A program made the translations under genes and the position numbers. The notes below the pieces were generated by a model. The model made no database searches and was not told where the DNA came from. It worked only from the letters and a program-made list of their open reading frames with translations. From Candidatus Methanoplasma reticulitermitis (GTDB taxonomy: Archaea > Thermoplasmatota > Thermoplasmata > Methanomassiliicoccales > Methanomethylophilaceae), in NCBI GenBank assembly GCA_031287135.1, contig JAITTK010000013.1, positions 1-11,693 on the forward strand: 11,693 nt of DNA, read 5' to 3'. This document shows positions 5,470 through 11,693 of this stretch, piece by piece. The stretch's first letter is position 1, and each line of letters opens with the position of its first letter.

Positions 5470-6279
5470 ATGCGCTTTGGACCCGCAGGATATCCGAGCA
5501 AAGGCAAGACGCCCGAGGGCTCGCTTCAATACACAAAGGATCTGGGACTGGACGCTCTGGAGGTCGAGTTCGTAAGAGGTGCCAGGATAAGTCCCGAAAG
5601 GGCAAAAGCGGTCGGCGAGTTCGCGAAGGGTCTGGATATAAGGATGAGCTGTCATGCACCATACTTCATAAGTTTCAACTCCGACAATCCGGAGACAAGG
5701 GAGAAAAGTGTGGGTTGGGTCATGGATACCGTACGTGCGGCGCATGGTCTCGGAGCGTACATCATAGTCATTCATGCGGCATCATACGGGAAGTCGCCGG
5801 ACGCCGCGCTGAGATCGGTGACGGATGGTCTGTCCGTATGCAGGGACAAGATGGACGACGAGAACATAAAAGACGTCATACTCGGCATCGAGACCATGGG
5901 CAAGAAAAGTCAGTTCGGCACGCTGAACGAGATCTCGAAGGTGATGGATGACATCGACGGCGTAAGGCCCGTGCTGGATGTCGCGCATGTTCACGCCCGC
6001 GGCGTAGGTGTCCTGACCGGAAGAGAGGACATGAGTTCGTTGGTTGAAGAGTTCTTCACCCTCTGCGGGGACATAGCTCATTTCCATATAAGCGGCATAA
6101 AGTACGGGGATAAGGGGGAGATATCCCATCTGCCCCTGAGTTCAAAGGAACCGGACATGCAGATGCTGGCCGATGTGCTGAATGACTCAAAACAGGACTG
6201 CACCTTCATATGCGAGTCCCCTCTGATCGAGGAGGATGCTGTCCTGTTCAGGAACATGTTCCCGAAATACAGGAAGTGA
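5470..6279 (+). CDS. nfo: Endonuclease IV / AP endonuclease family 2 TIM-barrel protein
   Basis: A 269-residue protein from ATG 5470, chosen because AGGAG (5461-5465) lies 4 nt upstream and the sequence then opens with MRFGPAGYPSKG, the first strand of the barrel. The longer frame from 5431 has no such support. The metal-ligand positions of the family appear in order: H62 (SCHAPY), H102 (VIHAASYG), E141 (GIETMGKKSQFG), D170 and H173/H175 (LDVAHVHARG), H206 (FHISGI) and E249 (CESPL). The family cleaves DNA 5' to abasic sites using three zinc ions. Since a glycosylase gene lies in the same window, a base-excision repair role is reasonable. Some archaeal members of this xylose-isomerase-like superfamily have other substrates, so the activity is inferred. 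It is followed by tRNA-Thr after 61 bp. Confidence 0.82.
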   Translation: MRFGPAGYPSKGKTPEGSLQYTKDLGLDALEVEFVRGARISPERAKAVGEFAKGLDIRMSCHAPYFISFNSDNPETREKSVGWVMDTVRAAHGLGAYIIVIHAASYGKSPDAALRSVTDGLSVCRDKMDDENIKDVILGIETMGKKSQFGTLNEISKVMDDIDGVRPVLDVAHVHARGVGVLTGREDMSSLVEEFFTLCGDIAHFHISGIKYGDKGEISHLPLSSKEPDMQMLADVLNDSKQDCTFICESPLIEEDAVLFRNMFPKYRK

Positions 6280-6307
6280 ACCGTAACGGCTCGCCGGATG
6301 GTAAAAC

Positions 6308-6315
6308 TTTTTATC
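6308..6315 (+). promoter_or_regulatory. TATA box for tRNA-Thr
   Basis: TTTTTATC lies 26-33 nt before the first base of the tRNA, the standard archaeal spacing. Confidence 0.55.
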
Positions 6316-6340
6316 CTACGTCTCAATCAATGGTCCCAAT

Positions 6341-6415
6341 GCCACTGTGGCTCAGCGGTAGAGCGGCAGTTTCGTAAACTGTAGGCCGGGGGTTCGATTC
6401 CCTCCAGTGGCTCCA
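6341..6415 (+). tRNA. tRNA-Thr (anticodon CGT), CCA encoded
   Basis: A full cloverleaf: acceptor GCCACTG 6341-6347 with CAGTGGC 6405-6411; D stem GCTC/GAGC; anticodon stem GCAGT 6366-6370 with ACTGT around loop TTCGTAA (anticodon CGT at 6373-6375); a 5-nt variable loop; T arm GGGGG-TTCGATT-CCCTC. The discriminator is T6412, followed by encoded CCA 6413-6415. It has no intron. It reads ACG codons. The convergent thiC gene ends 5 bp downstream. Confidence 0.96.
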
Positions 6416-6420
6416 TCCAT

Positions 6421-7713
6421 TCAACAGTTCTCGTTCGGATTGTTCTTAACGAGATATCTGTTGACGATTTTGACCGCACATACATCCCCGCACATGGAGC
6501 ACCCGTCCTCTTCCTTGGTGCATCCCCGGGACCTGTATCTCCTGGCCTTCTCCGGATCGATGCACACCTCGAACATGGTGTTCCAATCCAGGACCTTTCT
6601 GGCCTTTGCCATCTTCGTGTCCATCTCCCCGTCCCTCCCTCTGCACAGATCTCCCACATGCGCCGCTATCTTCGAAGCGATGAGCCCTTCCCGGACATCA
6701 TCCTCATCCGGAAGGGAGAGATGTTCCGCGGGTGTCAGATAACATAGGAAATCGGCACCGTTGCAGGCAGCCACCGCGCCCCCTATCGCACCCACTATGT
6801 GATCGTAACCCGGGGCTATATCGGTCACAAGAGGGCCGAGAACATAGAACGGGGCATCGTGGCAGAGGCTCTTCTCCAGATGCATGTTCATCGGCACCTG
6901 ATCCAGCGAAACATGGCCCGGCCCCTCCACCATACTCTGTACCCCCGCCTCCCTGCACCTCTTCACAAGATGGCCAAGGGTCATCAATTCCGACAGCTGC
7001 GCCTGATCTGAAGCATCATCTATGCATCCGGGTCTGAAGCCGTCCCCGAGCGAAAGGGCGAACTCGTATCTCCTGGCCATCTCAAGAAGATAGTCGAAGT
7101 TCTTGTACAGCGGATTCTCCTCCTCGTTGTGGAGTATCCATGCCGTCAGGAACGATCCGCCCCGGGAGACCACATCCATGAGCCTGTTGCTCTTTTTCAG
7201 CCATGCGACGGTCTCTTTGGTTATGCCGCAGTGGACGGTCATGAAGTCGATGCCGTCCCTGGCATGTTTCTCTATGCCGCTGAAGATATCGTCCTCGGTC
7301 ATATCCACGACGGCATCCTTCCTTGCGGCGGTGAGTCCCGTCTGGTATATCGGAACGGAACCCATCATCATGGGGGCCTTTCCAATCAGCGTCTTCCTGA
7401 TGCGGTCTATGTCTCCGCCGGTGCTCAGGTCCATAACCGCATCCGCACCGTATTTTATCGCGATGTCCAGCTTCCTGAGCTCGCTGTCGAGATCCGCTAT
7501 GTCCCTGGATGTACCCAGGTTCACGTTGACCTTGACCCTCATGTTCTCTCCGATGGCGGCCGGTTCGGGATCATGGATCGGGTTGCAGGGCACCACTATC
7601 CTGCCAGAAGCTATGCCGTTCCTCACGAACTCTTCGCTTACCCCTTCCTTTTCGGCGATCTTCCTGACCAGAGGGGTGATGCCTCTGCGCGCTTCTTCCA
7701 TTACGGTGCTCAT
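6421..7713 (-). CDS. thiC: ThiC-family radical SAM enzyme (HMP-phosphate synthase; BzaF possible)
   Basis: A 430-residue protein from ATG 7713 (MSTVMEEARRG). ThiC converts aminoimidazole ribotide to hydroxymethylpyrimidine phosphate in thiamine synthesis. Family hallmarks are NVNLGTS, YGADAVMDLSTGGDID, TVHCGIT, SRGGSFL, EGPGHVSLDQVPMNM and CYLTPAEHLSLP. The C-terminal cluster motif is CSMCGDVC (C405, C408, C412), giving CX2CX3C. The length fits the short archaeal form, not the bacterial protein of about 600 residues. The homologue BzaF makes 5-hydroxybenzimidazole for cobamides from the same substrate and cannot be excluded. No TPP riboswitch consensus is visible upstream. A TATA box 24 nt before the ATG suggests a leaderless mRNA. 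It is convergent with tRNA-Thr and divergent from gyrB. Confidence 0.88.
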   Translation of the reverse strand: MSTVMEEARRGITPLVRKIAEKEGVSEEFVRNGIASGRIVVPCNPIHDPEPAAIGENMRVKVNVNLGTSRDIADLDSELRKLDIAIKYGADAVMDLSTGGDIDRIRKTLIGKAPMMMGSVPIYQTGLTAARKDAVVDMTEDDIFSGIEKHARDGIDFMTVHCGITKETVAWLKKSNRLMDVVSRGGSFLTAWILHNEEENPLYKNFDYLLEMARRYEFALSLGDGFRPGCIDDASDQAQLSELMTLGHLVKRCREAGVQSMVEGPGHVSLDQVPMNMHLEKSLCHDAPFYVLGPLVTDIAPGYDHIVGAIGGAVAACNGADFLCYLTPAEHLSLPDEDDVREGLIASKIAAHVGDLCRGRDGEMDTKMAKARKVLDWNTMFEVCIDPEKARRYRSRGCTKEEDGCSMCGDVCAVKIVNRYLVKNNPNENC

Positions 7714-7733
7714 GCGTTGGTGAATCAACTGTC

Positions 7734-7740
7734 AATATTT
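7734..7740 (-). promoter_or_regulatory. TATA box for thiC
   Basis: AAATATT on the minus strand, centred 24 nt from the ATG at 7713, predicts a leaderless transcript. A second candidate, TTAAAT near 7794-7799, would give a leader of about 55 nt. Confidence 0.45.
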
Positions 7741-7749
7741 CAGATTTGC

Positions 7750-7785
7750 CTGACACGGGCCTCGGATGCCAGCGGGTCATGTCAG
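7750..7785. repeat. Inverted repeat upstream of thiC
   Basis: CTGACACG 7750-7757 pairs with CATGTCAG 7778-7785 (8 bp with one G-T pair when read as RNA on the minus strand), with a 20-nt loop. It could be an operator upstream of the near TATA box, or an RNA hairpin if the distal promoter is used. Confidence 0.55.
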
Positions 7786-7797
7786 ACCGCCGATTTA

Positions 7798-7819
7798 ACA
7801 CACGTGCGCGCACGTGCGT
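7798..7819. promoter_or_regulatory. CG-rich palindrome in the thiC-gyrB divergent promoter region
   Basis: CACGTGCGCGCACGTG (7801-7816) is a perfect 16-bp palindrome. With one mismatched pair it extends to 22 bp (7798-7819). It ends where the gyrB TATA box begins, so it occupies the BRE position. Most likely a regulator-binding site. Confidence 0.65.
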
Positions 7820-7827
7820 ATAAATAA
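7819..7827 (+). promoter_or_regulatory. TATA box for gyrB
   Basis: TATAAATAA is the best TATA box in the window, about 53 nt before the ATG at 7876. Transcription would start near 7848, leaving a leader that contains GGAG at 7864-7867. Confidence 0.7.
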
Positions 7828-7875
7828 TCGCTCTGTATACGGAGAACGTATCATATTTTGATCGGAGCTGTAGAA

Positions 7876-9777
7876 ATGGATGGGGATAAAGAACAGGGAC
7901 TTTACGATGCGGACAGCATAGTGGCCCTGAAAGGATTGGAAGCGGTCCGTAAAAGACCGGGTATGTACATAGGAAGCACGGATGCCAGGGGACTTCATCA
8001 TCTCGTATACGAGGTGGTGGACAACGGCATAGACGAGGTGATGGCGGGATATGCCGACAGGGTGAACGTATACATCAACGAGGACGGGTCCGTCACGGTG
8101 AACGATGACGGCAGGGGGATACCGGTCGGCATGAACAAGGAAGAGGGCAAGGATGCGCTCGAGATGTGCCTGACCGATCTCCATGCCGGAGGGAAGTTCA
8201 ATCAGAATTCATACAAAGTGTCGGGCGGACTGCACGGCGTCGGCGTCTCCGTCGTCAATGCGCTGTCGAAGCGTTTGACGGCCATAGTCGAGAGAGACGG
8301 GAAGATGTTCAGACAGACCTACAAGATCGGGATACCGGACGGACCGGTCGAATTGATAGGCGATTCCGAAAATACCGGGACCACGATAACGTTCTATCCC
8401 GACGGCGACATATTCGAGACCGTTGTTTTCGACTATGAGATACTTCAGAACAGATTCAGGAACCAAGCGTTCCTGAACAAGGAAGCGACGATATATTTCG
8501 AGGATAAAAGGACGGGCAAATCGGACACGTTCCATTATGACGGGGGAGTATCGGAGTTCGTGCAGTATCTGAACAGATCCAAGAAGGCAATACACGACCC
8601 CCCGATAGCCCTGGCCGGCGAGAGGAACGGGGTGATGATGGACATAGCCCTCCAGTATACCGACGGGTACAACGAGGAGATAGATTCCTTCGTCAACACC
8701 ATCTATACTCCGGAGGGAGGGACGCATATGACCGGGTTCAGGGCCGCCCTGACGAAAACGATAAACGATTACGGCAAATCCAGCGGACTCCTCAAGGATA
8801 CGACCCTTGAGGGCAGCGATGTGAGGGAAGGGCTCACCGCCATAGTGAGCATAAGGATGCCCGAGCCCCAGTTCGAAGGTCAGACCAAGGCGAAGCTCGG
8901 GAGCAGCATCGCGCAGAAAGCGGTATCGACGTTCATGAACGAGAAACTCGCGGAGTATTTCCTGGAGAATCCGGCCGTTGCGGCATTGGTGGTCAGGAAA
9001 GGGATATCCGCGCTGGAGAGCAGGGAGGCCGCGAGGAAGGCAAGGGACGCCACCAGAAGAAAAAGCGTTCTGGAGTCGACCAGTCTGCCCGGGAAGCTCG
9101 CGGACTGCTCGGAGAAAGACCCGGCGAAATGCGAACTGTACATCGTGGAGGGAGAATCCGCAGGAGGAAGTGCCAAACAGGGAAGGGACCGTATGTTCCA
9201 AGCGATACTGCCGCTCCGCGGGAAGATCCTGAATGTAGAGAAGGCAAGGCCCGACAAGGTCCTTGATAACGAAGAGATAAGGAATCTAATGATCGCCATA
9301 GGCGGAGGCATCGGGAAGGAGTTCGATACCGACAAGATAAGGTACAACAGCATTGTGATAATGACGGATGCGGATGTGGACGGGGCGCACATAGGCACGC
9401 TACTGCTGACCCTTTTCTACAGGCAGATGAGGCCGCTGGTGGAGAAAGGCCATGTTTTCCTGGCAATGCCCCCGCTCTATCGGGTATACAAGGGAAAGAA
9501 AGAGATATACGCATACAACGACGAGGAGATGGCGAAGGCGGTTGAGGAGCTGGGCACGGGAGCGAACGTGAGCAGGTACAAAGGACTCGGGGAGATGAAT
9601 CCCCAACAACTGTGGGACACAACAATGAATCCGGAGTCGAGGATGATGAAGAAGATAGAGATCCAGGATGCGATAATCGCGGATCAGCTGTTCTCCATCC
9701 TCATGGGGGATGATGTGGAACCCAGAAGGGATTTCATAATTGAACACGCTCATGAAGTGATCAATCTGGATGTGTGA
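7876..9777 (+). CDS. gyrB: DNA gyrase subunit B
   Basis: A 633-residue protein from ATG 7876, with GGAG (7864-7867) 8 nt upstream. A TTG at 7858 is in frame but less well placed. It is the ATPase subunit of type IIA topoisomerase, which introduces negative supercoils with GyrA. The GHKL ATPase motifs are EVVDNGIDE (E46, N50), NDDGRGIPVG (D77 onward) and GLHGVG (118-123), followed by the transducer. The TOPRIM domain has EGESAGGSAKQGRDR (E425), PLRGKILNVEKA and MTDADVDGAHI (D498, D500, D502). The C-terminus has YKGLGEMNPQQLW. The length matches the short GyrB form without the E. coli insertion. The stop is 4 nt before gyrA, so the two form one operon. The sequence is bacterial in type, as in the euryarchaeal lineages that acquired gyrase by transfer. 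Intact. Confidence 0.97.
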   Translation: MDGDKEQGLYDADSIVALKGLEAVRKRPGMYIGSTDARGLHHLVYEVVDNGIDEVMAGYADRVNVYINEDGSVTVNDDGRGIPVGMNKEEGKDALEMCLTDLHAGGKFNQNSYKVSGGLHGVGVSVVNALSKRLTAIVERDGKMFRQTYKIGIPDGPVELIGDSENTGTTITFYPDGDIFETVVFDYEILQNRFRNQAFLNKEATIYFEDKRTGKSDTFHYDGGVSEFVQYLNRSKKAIHDPPIALAGERNGVMMDIALQYTDGYNEEIDSFVNTIYTPEGGTHMTGFRAALTKTINDYGKSSGLLKDTTLEGSDVREGLTAIVSIRMPEPQFEGQTKAKLGSSIAQKAVSTFMNEKLAEYFLENPAVAALVVRKGISALESREAARKARDATRRKSVLESTSLPGKLADCSEKDPAKCELYIVEGESAGGSAKQGRDRMFQAILPLRGKILNVEKARPDKVLDNEEIRNLMIAIGGGIGKEFDTDKIRYNSIVIMTDADVDGAHIGTLLLTLFYRQMRPLVEKGHVFLAMPPLYRVYKGKKEIYAYNDEEMAKAVEELGTGANVSRYKGLGEMNPQQLWDTTMNPESRMMKKIEIQDAIIADQLFSILMGDDVEPRRDFIIEHAHEVINLDV

Positions 9778-9778
9778 T
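9774..9778 (+). promoter_or_regulatory. Ribosome-binding site of gyrA within the gyrB stop
   Basis: GTGAT overlaps the gyrB TGA and ends 3 nt before the gyrA ATG. It matches the GGTGATC core complementary to archaeal 16S rRNA, suggesting coupled translation. Confidence 0.4.
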
Positions 9779-9781
9779 ACC

Positions 9782-11693
9782 ATGGAAGATCAGCAAAAAC
9801 CAAAAAGGATCATAACCCAGAGCATCGAGAAGGAGATGAAGAGGTCATACATCGATTACTCGATGAGCGTGATAGTCGGGCGCGCACTGCCGGACCTGAG
9901 AGACGGTCTGAAACCCGTGCACAGGAAGATCCTCTATGCTATGTCCGAGCTGGGACTCCCTTACAACAGGCCGCACAAGAAATCGGCAAGGGTAGTGGGA
10001 GAGGTATTGGGTAAGTATCACCCCCACGGAGACACTGCCGCATACGATGCGATGGTGAGGATGGCGCAGCCGTTCTCGCTCAGGTATCCTCTGGTGGACG
10101 GTCAGGGTAACTTCGGTTCGGTCGACGGGGATTCTCCGGCGGCGATGCGTTACACGGAAGCGCGGCTGTCCAAGATATCCGGGGACCTTCTGGCGGATCT
10201 GGAGAAGGACACGGTGGATTTCGTCGATAATTTCGACGGGTCGCTGAAGGAACCGAGCGTACTGCCGGCCAAGTTCCCAAATCTGCTGGTCAACGGTTCC
10301 GACGGGATAGCGGTCGGGATGGCAACGAAGATGCCGCCCCATAACCTCGCGGAAGTCTGCGACGCGATAATCTACTCGATAGACAACCCGGGAGCGGAGG
10401 TCTATGATCTCATGCAGTTCATAAAAGGTCCGGATTTCCCCACCGGCGGCACAATATACGGGATGACCGGGATATTATCCGCATACACCACGGGACGCGG
10501 CAAGATAAAGGTGAGGGCGAACACCCATTTCGAGGAGATCGGCAACGGGAAGAGCAGCATAATCATCGACGAGCTGCCGTATCAGGTGAATAAGGCCGTG
10601 CTCGTGGAGAACATAGCCGAACATGTCAAGAACAAGGTCCTCGAAGATATAACGGACCTGAGGGACGAGTCGGACAGAGACGGCATGAGAGTGGTCATCG
10701 AACTTCACAGGGATGCCATAGAGAACGTCGTGCTGGAGAATCTGTTCAAGAGGACCCAGATGGAGATGACTTACGGGATAATAAACCTGGCCCTGGTCGA
10801 TAACAAGCCGACGCTCCTGACCCTGAAGGAGATGATAAACCACTACGTCGGATACAGGGAGGAGATAATAAAGAGACGTACGGAATACGACCTGCTGCAG
10901 GCGGAGAAGCGATATCACATCCTGGAAGGGCTGATGAAAGCCCTGGACATGCTCGATCAGACGATAGCTTTGATCCGCGCCTCAAAAGACGCGGCCGAAG
11001 CGAATGAGGGTCTGAGAACCCTTCTGGACATCGACGAGGACCAGGCAAAGGCGATCCTGGACATGAGGTTGCAGAAACTCACGGGCCTCGAGATAACATC
11101 CCTCAAAGAGGAATACGACCAATTGATAGAATTGATGAAGGATCTGCGCGATATACTCGCCAACGAGAGCAGGGTGCTCGCGATCATAAAAGACGAGCTC
11201 AATGAGATGAAGGATGCTTACGGCGATGACCGCAGGACGCTGATCAACGAGAACGCCCTCGACATCGACGAGGAAGACCTCATCCCGATGGAGGACGTGG
11301 TGATAACGATATCCGCCGACAACTACATCAAAAGGATACCCCTAAACACATACAGGCAGCAAGCCAGGGGAGGCGTCGGCCTGATAGGGATGCAGACGAA
11401 GGAAGAGGATCACGTGTCGAGCATGTTCGTTACATCCTCGCACGACTATCTGATGTTCATAACCAACCGCGGCAGGCTGCATTGGCTGAAAGGATACAGG
11501 GTACCGGAAGGGAGCAGACAGTCCAAGGGGAAGCCGGTGGTCAATCTGCTCTCCGATCTCGAGCCCGGAGAGACCGTGGAGAACACGATCTGCGTACATG
11601 ATTTCCCGGAGGACAAATTCCTTGCGTTCTGCACCAAGAACGGGTTACTGAAGAAAACAAGCCTCAGTGCATACAGGAACGTGAGGGCCAAAG
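9782..11693 (+). CDS. gyrA: DNA gyrase subunit A (3' end beyond right edge)
   Basis: 637 codons are present with no stop. It is the breakage-reunion subunit of gyrase. Visible motifs are RALPDLRDGLKPVHRKILYAM (34-54), the quinolone-region equivalent KSARVVGEVLGKYHPHGD (67-84) followed by T85 and D89, and the catalytic tyrosine Y124 in AAMRYTEARLS. A tower and long coiled coil follow, with LLDIDEDQAKAILDMRLQKL. The C-terminal pinwheel begins near residue 500 (EDLIPMEDVVITIS). The GyrA-box position reads QARGGVG (527-533) instead of the canonical QRRGGKG. T85 and D89 correspond to E. coli S83 and D87, the pair expected in a drug-sensitive enzyme. The start is 4 nt after the gyrB stop, so it is co-transcribed. 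Its identity as gyrase rather than ParC rests on the box-like segment and the pairing with gyrB. Confidence 0.96.
   Translation, partial: MEDQQKPKRIITQSIEKEMKRSYIDYSMSVIVGRALPDLRDGLKPVHRKILYAMSELGLPYNRPHKKSARVVGEVLGKYHPHGDTAAYDAMVRMAQPFSLRYPLVDGQGNFGSVDGDSPAAMRYTEARLSKISGDLLADLEKDTVDFVDNFDGSLKEPSVLPAKFPNLLVNGSDGIAVGMATKMPPHNLAEVCDAIIYSIDNPGAEVYDLMQFIKGPDFPTGGTIYGMTGILSAYTTGRGKIKVRANTHFEEIGNGKSSIIIDELPYQVNKAVLVENIAEHVKNKVLEDITDLRDESDRDGMRVVIELHRDAIENVVLENLFKRTQMEMTYGIINLALVDNKPTLLTLKEMINHYVGYREEIIKRRTEYDLLQAEKRYHILEGLMKALDMLDQTIALIRASKDAAEANEGLRTLLDIDEDQAKAILDMRLQKLTGLEITSLKEEYDQLIELMKDLRDILANESRVLAIIKDELNEMKDAYGDDRRTLINENALDIDEEDLIPMEDVVITISADNYIKRIPLNTYRQQARGGVGLIGMQTKEEDHVSSMFVTSSHDYLMFITNRGRLHWLKGYRVPEGSRQSKGKPVVNLLSDLEPGETVENTICVHDFPEDKFLAFCTKNGLLKKTSLSAYRNVRAK

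Noticed and set aside
7714..7728. TTG start for thiC
   Set aside because: ATG 7713 has a TATA box at leaderless spacing; the five extra residues have no support.
7858..7875. TTG start for gyrB
   Set aside because: ATG 7876 is a better codon with GGAG at suitable spacing, and the added residues are not family-like.
8209..9201. Long minus-strand frame opposite gyrB
   Set aside because: It is a shadow of gyrB codon bias. Its product is low in recognisable structure, while the plus frame is unmistakable GyrB.

Overview
The window looks archaeal, most likely from a methanogen-related Thermoplasmata lineage such as the Methanomassiliicoccales. That placement is inference. The evidence is TATA boxes 24-48 nt before several genes, some apparently leaderless starts mixed with GGAGG-type ribosome sites, heavy use of AGG and ATA codons, a tRNA with an encoded CCA, bacterial-type gyrase genes, a short ThiC, and two DUF4143 ATPases. 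All nine stop codons that can be read for called genes or remnants are TGA. That would fit a lineage that reserves TAG for pyrrolysine, but does not prove it.

Layout. Positions 1-394 (minus) hold the N-terminal part of an OGG-type 8-oxoguanine DNA glycosylase that runs off the left edge. Positions 605-1165 (plus) encode a DnaQ-like DEDDh exonuclease. Positions 1186-4016 hold two minus-strand AAA+ ATPases with C-terminal DUF4143 domains. Each is preceded by AT-rich non-coding DNA, and these upstream regions share a repeat of about 67 bp. The first ATPase also has tandem 23-bp palindromic units right up to its start codon. Positions 4161-5335 are a decaying accessory patch on the minus strand: strong hairpins, a truncated and frameshifted trypsin/HtrA-like protease remnant, an intact unknown 164-residue protein, and a broken tandem copy of it.

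From 5470 the sequence returns to housekeeping genes: an endonuclease IV-family TIM-barrel protein, tRNA-Thr(CGT), a minus-strand ThiC-family radical SAM enzyme, and the gyrB-gyrA operon (gyrA runs off the right edge). The thiC/gyrB divergent promoter region contains a striking CG-rich palindrome beside the gyrB TATA box.

Functionally, three genes belong to DNA repair or nuclease families (OGG, exonuclease, endonuclease IV) and two make gyrase. The most interesting unexplained signal is the ATPase pair with its shared upstream module, which looks like a dispersed, co-regulated or recombining gene family rather than two independent genes.
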